Shown: one piece after another, positions 1 to 6,786 of the stretch | Position numbering within the stretch: the first letter of the stretch is position 1 | Layout of the letters: each line of letters opens with the position of its first letter | Assembly: GCA_030690515.1 (NCBI GenBank) | Contig: JAUYGP010000522.1 | Location: 1 to 19,350 of the forward strand | DNA from: Giesbergeria sp. | GTDB lineage: Bacteria; Pseudomonadota; Gammaproteobacteria; Burkholderiales; Burkholderiaceae_C | DNA length: 19,350 nt | Reading direction: 5' to 3' | The notes under the pieces: model-generated | The model's input: the letters and a program-made list of their open reading frames with translations, nothing else | What the model was told of the DNA's origin: nothing | Databases searched by the model: none | Made by a program: the position numbers and the translations under genes

Positions 1-200
1 ATGCCGCGGCGCAGGCCGTCGGACGTGCCCAGCGCAATGGTACGCACCACGCCATCACCCAACTGCTGCTGGACTTCCAGTGTCAGCGCCGAGCCGTCGA
101 GCTTCAATGCGTCATAGATCTTCGGCATCTGGTCGCGTGGAAACTCCACGTCCACCACGGCGCCGATACATTGAACAATTTTTCCTTGGGCTTGAGCCAT
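1..200 (-). CDS. atpD: ATP synthase F1 beta subunit, N-terminal fragment
   Basis: This is the catalytic beta subunit of the F1 sector, where ADP is phosphorylated. Only the first 66 codons are inside the window, and the gene continues past the left edge. The protein begins MAQAQGKIVQCIGAVVDVEF, which is the typical start of bacterial AtpD and forms the N-terminal beta-barrel. The P-loop and DELSEED region lie outside the window. The start at 200 is supported by a TTGGAG Shine-Dalgarno a few bases upstream. It follows atpG after 43 bases on the same strand, the standard order, and atpC would be expected next, off the window. Identity is based on sequence and position together and is very secure. 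Confidence 0.97.
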   Translation of the reverse strand, partial: MAQAQGKIVQCIGAVVDVEFPRDQMPKIYDALKLDGSALTLEVQQQLGDGVVRTIALGTSDGLRRG

Positions 201-243
201 TTTTTGCTCCAATTAGTTTGATTCTTGCAGTGGCGACGGGTGA

Positions 244-1116
244 TCAGCCGCTGATGGCCGCAGCCCCGGACACGATCTCCGACAGTTCCTTGGTGATCGC
301 TGCCTGGCGGGTCTTGTTGTAGACCAGCTTGAGCTCACCAATGACATTGCCGGCGTTGTCGGTGGCGGCCTTCATGGCCACCATCCGCGCGGAGTGTTCT
401 GACGCCATGTTTTCGGCCACGGCCTGGTAGATCAGAGACTCGACGTAACGTACCAGCAGCTCATCGATCACGCTTTGTGCGTCGGGCTCATAGATGTAGT
501 CCCAGCTGTGCTGCCCAGCATCGGCCTTGATGGCCTCTGACTTGAGGGGCAGCAATTGCTCGACCACGGGCTCCTGCTTCACCGTATTGATGAACTTGGT
601 GTACGACAGATACACCGCGTTAATCCGGCCTTCGGCGTAAGCGTCCAGCAGCACCTTGACGGGCCCAATGAGCTTGTCGAGGTGGGGGCGATCGCCCAGT
701 TGCGTGACCTGGGACACCACCTTGGCACCGACACGGTTCAGGAAACCCAGGCCCTTGTTGCCAATGGCCACCGCCTCCGTCGCCACGCCCTGATCCTGCA
801 GTTCGCGCAGCTTGGCGGTCACGCTGCGCAACACGTTGGTGTTCAATCCGCCACACAACCCCTTGTCCGTCGTGACCACGATGAGGCCCGCCGTCTTGGA
901 GTCGTTCAATTTCATGAACGCGTGCACGTACTCTGGGTTGGCCTGTCCGAGATGGGCTGCAATATTGCGGATCTTGTCGCTGTAGGGCCGGGCCGCACGC
1001 ATGCGTTCCTGGGCCTTACGCATCTTGGACACGGAAACCATTTCCATGGCCTTCGTGATCTTCTTCGTATTTTCGAAGCTCTTGATCTGGCCGCGTATTT
1101 CCTTGCCTGTTGCCAT
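244..1116 (-). CDS. atpG: ATP synthase F1 gamma subunit
   Basis: Gamma is the central rotor stalk of F1; it turns inside the alpha3beta3 ring and couples proton flow to catalysis. The product is 290 residues, close to the 287 of E. coli. The N-terminal helix reads GKEIRGQIKSFENTKKITKA, and the C-terminal helix has the conserved AAITKELSEIVSGAAAI, the two parts that form the coiled-coil shaft. A central GLCGGLN motif near residue 88 is also characteristic. An AAGGAA Shine-Dalgarno lies 7-8 bases before the ATG. The gene sits 40 bases after atpA and 43 bases before atpD in the same operon. Nothing is unusual in it. Confidence 0.98.
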   Translation of the reverse strand: MATGKEIRGQIKSFENTKKITKAMEMVSVSKMRKAQERMRAARPYSDKIRNIAAHLGQANPEYVHAFMKLNDSKTAGLIVVTTDKGLCGGLNTNVLRSVTAKLRELQDQGVATEAVAIGNKGLGFLNRVGAKVVSQVTQLGDRPHLDKLIGPVKVLLDAYAEGRINAVYLSYTKFINTVKQEPVVEQLLPLKSEAIKADAGQHSWDYIYEPDAQSVIDELLVRYVESLIYQAVAENMASEHSARMVAMKAATDNAGNVIGELKLVYNKTRQAAITKELSEIVSGAAAISG

Positions 1117-1156
1117 AGTTGATTCCTTGTGTCGTCAGATCCGGTCGTTCAAGTTG

Positions 1157-2686
1157 TCAGGCGAAGGACTTCTTGAAGGCGGTGATGGCGTTGGTCAACT
1201 CGGCTTCGGCATCCTTGTCCAGGGCCTTGGTCTGTTCGATTTTGTCGAGCAGTGCACCATGGCTGGTCTTGAGGAACTGGTGCAGACCGTGCTCGAAAGC
1301 CAGAACTTTCTTCACTTCGAGGTCGTCCAGGAAACCCTTGTTGACGGCAAACAGCGTTGCACCCATCAGCGAGATGGAAAGCGGGCTGTACTGGGCCTGC
1401 TTGAGCAGTTCGGTCACGCGGGCACCGCGGTCGAGTTGCTTGCGGGTCGCTTCGTCCAGATCGGAGGCGAACTGCGCAAACGCAGCCAACTCACGGTACT
1501 GGGCCAGGTCGGTACGGATACCGCCAGACTGGCCTTTGATGATCTTGGTCTGGGCGGCAGAACCCACGCGCGACACCGAAATACCGGCGTTGAACAGGCT
1601 GGTTTCCAGGAAGATCTGACCGTCGGTGATCGAGATCACGTTGGTTGGGACGAAAGCAGACACGTCGCCGGCTTGCGTTTCGATGATCGGCAGAGCAGTC
1701 AACGAACCGGTCTTGCCCTTGACTTCACCCTTGGTGAAGTCTTCGACGTATTTTTCGTTCACGCGGGCTGCGCGTTCGAGCAGACGGCTGTGGAGATAAA
1801 AAACATCGCCGGGGTAGGCTTCGCGGCCTGGTGGGCGACGCAGCAGCAAGGACACCTGGCGGTAGGCAACGGCCTGCTTGGACAGGTCGTCATACACGAT
1901 CAGCGCGTCTTCACCGCGATCGCGGAAATATTCGCCCATGGTGCAACCGGAGTAAGCCGACACATATTGCATGGCCGCCGATTCGGAAGCCGAAGCAGCC
2001 ACCACAATGGTGTAATCCATGGCACCGACTTGCTCGAGCGAGCGCACCACGTTCTTGATCGACGAAGCCTTCTGACCGATGGCGACGTAGATGCAGGTCA
2101 CGCCCTGGCCCTTTTGGGCAATGATGGCGTCGATGGCCACAGCCGTTTTACCGGTCTGGCGGTCGCCAATAATCAGCTCGCGCTGACCACGGCCAATCGG
2201 AACCATGGAGTCGATGGACTTCAGGCCGGTTTGCAGTGGCTGGTCCACAGACTTACGTGCGATCACGCCGGGAGCAACCTTTTCGATCACGTCCGTCATC
2301 TTGGCGTTGATGGGGCCTTTGCCGTCGATGGGCTGACCCAAGGCATTGACCACGCGGCCGATGAGTTCGGGGCCAACAGGCACTTCCAGAATGCGACCCG
2401 TGCACTTGACGGTGTTGCCTTCAGAGATGTGCTCGTACTCGCCCAGAATCACGGCGCCGACGGAGTCGCGCTCCAGATTCAGTGCCAAGCCATACGATGG
2501 AACGCCATCCGCCGTAGCGGGGAATTCCAGCATTTCGCCCTGCATCACGTCGGACAGGCCATGAACGCGCACGATACCGTCAGACACGGACACCACGGTG
2601 CCCTGGTTACGGATGTCGCTGCTGGCTGCCAGACCCTCGATACGGCTCTTGATCAGTTCAGAAATTTCTGCGGGATTGAGTTGCAT
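1157..2686 (-). CDS. atpA: ATP synthase F1 alpha subunit
   Basis: Alpha is the non-catalytic nucleotide-binding subunit that alternates with beta in the F1 hexamer. The product is 509 residues. The N-terminal barrel starts MQLNPAEISELIKSRIE. The Walker A P-loop GDRQTGKT is at about residues 174-181, the Walker B region ALIVYDDLSKQAVAYR starts near residue 261, and YPGDVFYLHSRLLERAA spans about 291-307. The arginine finger that completes the catalytic site is R373 in VSRVGSAAQ. The start has a purine-rich AAGGAAAGAG Shine-Dalgarno region. It is the largest gene of the atp operon, 42 bases after atpH. A 591-codon open frame on the opposite strand (1001-2776) is a codon-bias shadow. Confidence 0.99.
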   Translation of the reverse strand: MQLNPAEISELIKSRIEGLAASSDIRNQGTVVSVSDGIVRVHGLSDVMQGEMLEFPATADGVPSYGLALNLERDSVGAVILGEYEHISEGNTVKCTGRILEVPVGPELIGRVVNALGQPIDGKGPINAKMTDVIEKVAPGVIARKSVDQPLQTGLKSIDSMVPIGRGQRELIIGDRQTGKTAVAIDAIIAQKGQGVTCIYVAIGQKASSIKNVVRSLEQVGAMDYTIVVAASASESAAMQYVSAYSGCTMGEYFRDRGEDALIVYDDLSKQAVAYRQVSLLLRRPPGREAYPGDVFYLHSRLLERAARVNEKYVEDFTKGEVKGKTGSLTALPIIETQAGDVSAFVPTNVISITDGQIFLETSLFNAGISVSRVGSAAQTKIIKGQSGGIRTDLAQYRELAAFAQFASDLDEATRKQLDRGARVTELLKQAQYSPLSISLMGATLFAVNKGFLDDLEVKKVLAFEHGLHQFLKTSHGALLDKIEQTKALDKDAEAELTNAITAFKKSFA

Positions 2687-2728
2687 GACTCTTTCCTTCT
2701 TTCTTTGTTTAGCCGAGACCTCAAGTGC

Positions 2729-3271
2729 TTACGCAATGAGGGCCGCTTTCATTTGTTCCAGACGGGCTTTGACTGAAGTGTCGAGCACCTCATCGCCGAC
2801 CACCACGCGAATCCCCCCGATCAGCGACTCATCGAGCCGCGCGGAGAGATTCAGCTTGCGACCGAAGCGCTTTTCCAGCGCCACAGACACTTCCGCCAAG
2901 GCCGCAGCGTCCATGGTGAACGCGCTGTACACGATGGCATCCGAAGATCCATTGCGACGGTTCACGAGGTCGCGAAACTGCGCAGCCACTTCGGGCAGCG
3001 CACTCAGACGACCGTTATCGATGACCGTGCGCAGGAAGTTCTTGGCAGCATCCGGCAGTGCAGCGCGTACGACGCCCGCGATGACATCGAACACCTGCTC
3101 GTCCGTCACCTTGGGGCTGTCGGCCAGCAGGCGGATCTGCGGGTGGGCGGCAATGGCCGCCATTTCGTCCAACCAGACAGCGGTGCTGCCTAAGTCGGTA
3201 CCCGCGCTTGCGGTACAGGCTTTGAACAGAGCGTCCGCGTAAGGACGGGCGATAGTGGCGAGTTCGGCCAT
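2729..3271 (-). CDS. atpH: ATP synthase F1 delta subunit
   Basis: Delta sits on top of F1 and joins it to the peripheral stalk made by the b subunits. The product is 180 residues, near the usual 177. The N-terminal part (about residues 1-105) starts MAELATIARPYADALFKAC, the typical start of the helical domain that binds alpha. The C-terminal part carries DESLIGGIRVVVGDEVLDTS, the conserved OSCP/delta signature, followed by VKARLEQMKAAL. The gene lies 9 bases after atpF and 42 bases before atpA, which fits the standard operon order. Sequence conservation is low in this family, so operon position adds weight to the call. Confidence 0.96.
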   Translation of the reverse strand: MAELATIARPYADALFKACTASAGTDLGSTAVWLDEMAAIAAHPQIRLLADSPKVTDEQVFDVIAGVVRAALPDAAKNFLRTVIDNGRLSALPEVAAQFRDLVNRRNGSSDAIVYSAFTMDAAALAEVSVALEKRFGRKLNLSARLDESLIGGIRVVVGDEVLDTSVKARLEQMKAALIA

Positions 3272-3280
3272 GTCGTCCCC

Positions 3281-3751
3281 TTACAGCTCGGTTTTCAGGC
3301 GGTTGAGCAGATCGGCATGGACGCCAGCATTGACTTCCTTGCGGAGAATCTGCTCGGCGCCCTTGACGGCCAGCGCAGCCACTTGCTCACGCAATGCTTC
3401 GCGGGCTTGCACAGCCTGTTGTTCGGCTTCGGCACGTGCGGCGGCAACAATCTTGTTACCTTCCTCGGTTGCCTTACCTTTGGCTTCTTCGATGATGGCC
3501 TGTGCACGGCGGTCGGCATCAGCCAGCCGGGACGTCGTCTCGTTGCGCGCTTGCGACAATTCCTTCTCGACGCGCTGGTTAGCGGCGCTGAGTTCGGATT
3601 TGGCACGGTCGGCGGCAGCGAGGCCATCGGCGATTTTCTGGGCTCGTTCATCCAACGCCTTCGCGATCGGGGGCCACACGAATTTCATCGTGAACCACAC
3701 CAAGATCAGGAAAACGATAGCCTGAACGAACAGGGTCGCGTTGATACTCAC
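3281..3751 (-). CDS. atpF: ATP synthase F0 b subunit
   Basis: Subunit b forms the peripheral stalk (a dimer) that holds F1 still relative to the membrane a subunit. The product is 156 residues, the same as in E. coli. One membrane helix lies at about residues 5-25 (LFVQAIVFLILVWFTMKFVW). It is followed by the conserved PPIAKALDER and then a long charged, alanine-rich helix from about 35 to 140 that should form a right-handed coiled coil, with RKEVNAG and LLNRLKTEL at the delta-binding end. It lies 34 bases after atpE and 9 bases before atpH. Confidence 0.97.
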   Translation of the reverse strand: MSINATLFVQAIVFLILVWFTMKFVWPPIAKALDERAQKIADGLAAADRAKSELSAANQRVEKELSQARNETTSRLADADRRAQAIIEEAKGKATEEGNKIVAAARAEAEQQAVQAREALREQVAALAVKGAEQILRKEVNAGVHADLLNRLKTEL

Positions 3752-3785
3752 GGCAACACCTTTCTAAAGTGGCGTCGAACGGGAA

Positions 3786-4055
3786 TTACTTGGGCAGGTT
3801 GGCCAGCAAGGTCGAAGCGAAGGGGTTAGCGAATGCGAACAGCAGAGCGATAGCAACACCAATCAGGAAAGCAGCGTCGATCAGACCGGCCAAGATGAAC
3901 ATCTTGGTTTGCAGTTCGTTGATCAGTTCAGGCTGACGAGCCGACGATTCGAGGAACTTGCCACCCATCAGCGCGATACCGATAGAAGCGCCGACAGCGC
4001 CAAGACCCACAATCAGACCGCAAGCCAGAGCGACGAGACCGAGAATGTTTTCCAT
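3786..4055 (-). CDS. atpE: ATP synthase F0 c subunit
   Basis: Subunit c forms the proton-driven rotor ring in the membrane. The product is 89 residues with two membrane helices at about residues 5-30 and 52-80, joined by a polar loop with the conserved RQPE at 40-43. The proton-carrying acid is D60 in AGLIDAAFLIG. The acidic residue is Asp as in E. coli, and the extra polar residues that would form a sodium site are not evident, so a proton ring is inferred. AGGAG is spaced 5 bases from the ATG, and a strongly U-rich leader lies before it, which fits the need for many copies of c per complex. Confidence 0.98.
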   Translation of the reverse strand: MENILGLVALACGLIVGLGAVGASIGIALMGGKFLESSARQPELINELQTKMFILAGLIDAAFLIGVAIALLFAFANPFASTLLANLPK

Positions 4056-4110
4056 GATGACTCCTGAATTAAGAAAGAAAGGTTAACGAAAGAAAAAACA
4101 AAGAGAAAAC
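4056..4110 (-). promoter_or_regulatory. U-rich translation leader of atpE
   Basis: The 55-base gap between atpB and atpE is very unlike its GC-rich surroundings. Read as mRNA, 29 of the 44 bases between the atpB stop and the Shine-Dalgarno (4110 down to 4067) are U and 37 of 44 are pyrimidine. It ends in AGGAG (4061-4065), five bases before the atpE start. In E. coli a U-rich segment before atpE is known to enhance initiation so that c is made in excess. Equivalent action here is inferred from position and composition. Confidence 0.6.
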
Positions 4111-4989
4111 TTAGTGCGCGTTGTGCGCCTGACCGAGGTAGATCAACGCAAGCATCATGAAAATGAACGCTTGCAGCGTGATCACCAAAATGTGGAACAG
4201 CGTCCAGATGGTCCCCGCAATCACGTGGCCCAACGGCAGCAGTACCCCCGACAACGACAGCGCAGCAGCCCCGCCCATCAGGGCGATCAGCATGAAGACC
4301 AGCTCGCCAGCGTACATGTTGCCGAACAACCGCATGCCATGCGAAACGGTGTTGGCCACATATTCAATGATTTGCATCAGCAGGTTCACCACGCCCAGGA
4401 TCAGGGCGAAGACGGGGTTCTTGCTGGTGCCAAAAGGTGCGGACACCAACTCATGCGCCCAGCCGCCAGCGCCCTTGACCTTGATGCTGTACCAAAACCG
4501 CAGCATCAGCACGGCAAAAGCCAGTCCCAGGGTGGTAGACAGATCAGCGGTAGGCACAACACGCAGGTAGGCGTGGTGCGGATCATGTCCCGCAGCACCA
4601 TAGATTTGCGCCCAGATCGTGGGCAACAAATCCACGGGCAGCATATCCATGAAATTCATCATGAAAATCCAGACGAACACCGTTAGACCCAGCGGCGCAA
4701 TGAATTTACGGCTCTCAGCGTTGGGGATGTTGGCTTTGGCCTGGTTGTCCACCATTTCGACCAGGATTTCCACGGCCGCCTGGAAGCGCCCCGGAACACC
4801 GGACGTTGCCGTGCGGGCAGCCCGCCAGAGAACGAAAAGTGTCAGGAAACCCAGAACCAAACCCACAATGATGGAGTCATAGTTGATCACCGAAAAATCG
4901 ACGATCTTGGTCTGGTTGATGTTCTGAAGATGCTGCAAGTGGTGAACGATGTATTCACTTGCAGTCGGTGCGTGCGCTTCTGCGGCCAT
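4111..4989 (-). CDS. atpB: ATP synthase F0 a subunit
   Basis: Subunit a is the membrane stator that provides the two proton half-channels next to the c ring. The product is 292 residues. The essential arginine is R220 in SHGMRLFGNMYAGEL, matching R210 of E. coli. The last helices contain the conserved WTLFHILVITLQAFIFMMLA with the channel histidine, glutamine and phenylalanine. Several membrane segments are evident from about residue 40 onward. The protein is somewhat longer than the E. coli 271, with extra residues in the loop around 125-145 (a His- and Asp-rich GHDPHHAY). It lies 19 bases after atpI and 55 bases before atpE. Confidence 0.98.
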   Translation of the reverse strand: MAAEAHAPTASEYIVHHLQHLQNINQTKIVDFSVINYDSIIVGLVLGFLTLFVLWRAARTATSGVPGRFQAAVEILVEMVDNQAKANIPNAESRKFIAPLGLTVFVWIFMMNFMDMLPVDLLPTIWAQIYGAAGHDPHHAYLRVVPTADLSTTLGLAFAVLMLRFWYSIKVKGAGGWAHELVSAPFGTSKNPVFALILGVVNLLMQIIEYVANTVSHGMRLFGNMYAGELVFMLIALMGGAAALSLSGVLLPLGHVIAGTIWTLFHILVITLQAFIFMMLALIYLGQAHNAH

Positions 4990-5008
4990 CGGACTACTCT
5001 TCTCTCAA

Positions 5009-5482
5009 TCAATCGGTTTTTCGGACACTGGGCCACACCATGAGTGCGATCCAGTACGTTTTCATCGTTACCACCATGCCTACCAGCAACGCCAGCCAGC
5101 TCAGTTGTGACACCAGCTTGGGCGCAGCCGCCAACATGGCGACCGTCAGTGCGATCTTGACCATCTCCCAGCCAAAGAAACCCACCATGGCGGCGCCTGC
5201 CGTTGCAGCCCGCTTCTGGCGAGCCATGCCGCGCGCAAACAACGCTGCAGGTAGCACCACCGCCAGGGCTCCGTAGCCTGCAGACCAAGCCACCAGCGCC
5301 TCACCGGAGATCGCCCAAGCCACTAAGGCCACAAGCACCCCCGCCACCGCCTGCATTCTTACCAGGCGCCACACCGACACCGCCGGATGGCGCTTGCGCC
5401 ACTCTTGAGCCTCTTGGGCCGTCAGGGGCTTGAAGTCGGAATCTTCGGCCTCAGCTTCCGTCTCGGGAGCGATTTTTGTCAT
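5009..5482 (-). CDS. atpI: ATP synthase assembly protein I
   Basis: AtpI is a small membrane protein that helps assemble the c ring and is not part of the finished enzyme. The product is 157 residues. The first 45 or so are hydrophilic with an acidic stretch (APETEAEAEDSD). Four hydrophobic segments follow at roughly 46-62, 66-84, 95-115 and 125-147. The end WPSVRKTD is short and basic. Sequence conservation is weak in this family, so the call leans on its place as first gene of the atp operon, 19 bases before atpB, its length and its membrane pattern. It is probably the first gene transcribed from the promoter at about 5529-5558. Confidence 0.88.
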   Translation of the reverse strand: MTKIAPETEAEAEDSDFKPLTAQEAQEWRKRHPAVSVWRLVRMQAVAGVLVALVAWAISGEALVAWSAGYGALAVVLPAALFARGMARQKRAATAGAAMVGFFGWEMVKIALTVAMLAAAPKLVSQLSWLALLVGMVVTMKTYWIALMVWPSVRKTD

Positions 5483-5528
5483 CGTTCGAGCTCCGCGTTA
5501 CTGGCTGATACTTTTCACAAAGCCCCTG

Positions 5529-5558
5529 ATTATAAGTAAAAACCCGCGCAGGTCGACA
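5529..5558 (-). promoter_or_regulatory. Candidate promoter of the atp operon
   Basis: On the minus strand a perfect TATAAT lies at 5534-5529. Upstream, the best -35 choices are imperfect: TGTCGA (5558-5553) with an 18-base spacer, or a neighbouring one-base shift. Transcription would start near 5522, giving a leader of about 40 bases before the atpI ATG at 5482. The consensus is seen directly; activity is inferred. The poor -35 and the dyads just upstream suggest that an activator or repressor could act here. Confidence 0.5.
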
Positions 5559-5623
5559 ATGCTTTTGCATTCAGCGGCAGAACAGGGTGTTCTGCCCTGC
5601 CTGCCGTTGTGCGACGCCAACGG
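5558..5623. repeat. Cluster of three inverted repeats in the atpI/ybeD divergent region
   Basis: Three dyads follow one another in 66 bases. The first is AATGC-TTTT-GCATT (5558-5571), touching the atp -35 region. The second is a perfect 9-bp repeat, GGCAGAACA with a 3-base centre and TGTTCTGCC (5576-5596). The third is CCGTTG, 8 bases, CAACGG (5604-5623). None is followed by a T-tract on either strand, so they do not look like terminators. They could be protein-binding sites or form RNA structure in an unseen transcript. The rest of the gap (5624-5709) shows nothing I can name. Confidence 0.55.
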
Positions 5624-5709
5624 CCCTCAGCCCGCCGAATGCAGTCTATCCAAGCCATCGTCCTGATCCGCTTCTGGCGTTTTTCACCCACCAGTGCCTG
5701 GGTCTGAAA

Positions 5710-5773
5710 TTTTGGATGAATTGGCTTCTAAGGCACAATACACAAGCGCTACAAGCTACATATTTAAGAGCAT
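5710..5773 (+). repeat. Interspersed repeat, copy 1
   Basis: One of four related copies of about 65 bases in the window. Its landmarks are TCTAAGGCA (5727-5735), AAGCG (5744-5748), five bases, AGCTA (5754-5758), then an AT-rich stretch ending in GAGCA (5768-5772). Offsets between landmarks match the other copies: 17 bases from TCTA to AAGCG, and 5 bases between AAGCG and AGCTA. The copy stops four bases before the ybeD ATG at 5777. The AAGAG at 5765-5769, the only plausible Shine-Dalgarno for that gene, lies inside it. The other copies are at 10957-11020, 11643-11710 and 17225-17292. Confidence 0.75.
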
Positions 5774-5776
5774 TTC

Positions 5777-6082
5777 ATGGCCACACACTCTGACGCTCCA
5801 GCCCCTCTGGAGGCCGATCTCCGCAAGGATTCTCTGATCGAATTTCCCTCTTTGTTTCCCATCAAGGTGATGGGCGCCAAGGTGGATGGCTTTGTGGCAA
5901 CCATGGTGGCAATCGCGCGTGAGTTCGACCCCCAGTTCGACGAAACCCTCCTGGAATTGCGTGAAAGCCGTGCCGGCAATTACCTGGGGGTGACGCTCAC
6001 CGTCACGGCCACAAGCCGCGAACAGCTGGATGACCTGTACCGCGCGCTCTCAGGCCACCCACTGGTCAAAATCGTTCTCTGA
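5777..6082 (+). CDS. ybeD: DUF493 / YbeD family protein
   Basis: The product is 101 residues and belongs to the YbeD (UPF0250, DUF493) family, small proteins with an ACT-like regulatory fold whose function is not settled. Family features are IEFPSLFPIKVMGAK near residues 22-35, a central SRAGNYLGVTLTVTATS, and a C-terminal ALSGHPLVKIVL. The gene stands directly before lipB, with 10 bases between them, an arrangement also seen in E. coli and many proteobacteria, so a link with lipoate metabolism is often assumed. The ATG at 5777 is preceded by a weak AAGAG that lies in an interspersed repeat. The family call is firm, the role is not. Confidence 0.92.
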   Translation: MATHSDAPAPLEADLRKDSLIEFPSLFPIKVMGAKVDGFVATMVAIAREFDPQFDETLLELRESRAGNYLGVTLTVTATSREQLDDLYRALSGHPLVKIVL

Positions 6083-6092
6083 AGGCGCAGGC

Positions 6093-6773
6093 ATGCAATT
6101 GCGCGCCCTGGGCTGCACGCCCTACCTGCACACATACGACGAGATGCGGGCCTTTACGGCCCAGCGCACTCCGAATACCCCCGATGAGATCTGGCTGTGC
6201 GAGCACCCGCCAGTGTTTACGCTGGGCCTCAATGGCCAGAGCAGCCACCTGCTGCTCCCCGGTGATATTCCGGTGGTGCCCACCAACCGGGGCGGGCAAG
6301 TCACCTTCCACGGCCCGGGCCAGGTGGTGGCCTACCCTTTGATCGATCTGCAGCGTGCGGGCTACTTCGTCAAAGAGTATGTGTACCGCATCGAAGAAGC
6401 GGTGATTCGCACTCTGGCGCGCTTCGGTATCACCGGCCACCGCGTGGCCTCGGCGCCCGGTATTTATGTACGACTGGACGACCCGCGCAGCCACGCCCTG
6501 ATTGCGCAGCGCCCCCACAAGGGCGCAAGCGGCACGCCCGACTTCTCTGGGCTCGGAAAGATCGCTGCGCTGGGCTTGAAAGTCAGCCGTCACTGCACTT
6601 ACCACGGCGTCGCTCTGAACGTGGCCATGGACCTGGAACCCTTCTCCCGCATCAACCCTTGTGGTTATGCAGGTTTGCGTACCGTTGATCTTTCTACAAT
6701 CGGGGTCCACACCACTTGGGAGGAGGCCGCGGACGTGCTGGGCAAACAGCTCGGCATCCGGCTCGCGCCCTGA
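6093..6773 (+). CDS. lipB: Lipoyl(octanoyl) transferase
   Basis: LipB moves an octanoyl group from acyl carrier protein to the target lysine of lipoyl domains (pyruvate and 2-oxoglutarate dehydrogenases, glycine cleavage H protein) in the cytoplasm. The chosen ATG at 6093 gives 226 residues, with GAAGGCG upstream as Shine-Dalgarno; an in-frame ATG further upstream at 6030 would overlap ybeD and add non-family residues. Motifs are RGGQVTFHGPGQ at about 66-77, GKIAALGLKVSRH with the catalytic K156, and INPCGY with the acyl-carrying C190. A stretch at about 128-150 (DDPRSHALIAQRPHKGAS) is a longer loop than in E. coli. The gene ends 13 bases before lipA. Confidence 0.96.
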   Translation: MQLRALGCTPYLHTYDEMRAFTAQRTPNTPDEIWLCEHPPVFTLGLNGQSSHLLLPGDIPVVPTNRGGQVTFHGPGQVVAYPLIDLQRAGYFVKEYVYRIEEAVIRTLARFGITGHRVASAPGIYVRLDDPRSHALIAQRPHKGASGTPDFSGLGKIAALGLKVSRHCTYHGVALNVAMDLEPFSRINPCGYAGLRTVDLSTIGVHTTWEEAADVLGKQLGIRLAP

Positions 6774-6786
6774 CCCGCCACCAGCC

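Noticed and set aside
1001..2776. 591-codon open frame on the plus strand opposite atpA and atpG
   Set aside because: It is antisense to two certain genes, has no family resemblance, and is rich in His, Gln, Arg and Gly, as expected of a GC-rich shadow frame.
5576..5596. LexA (SOS) box suggested by GAAC and GTTC in the dyad
   Set aside because: The gram-positive box has four bases between GAAC and GTTC; here there are five, and the betaproteobacterial box is of the CTG-N10-CAG kind, which does not fit.
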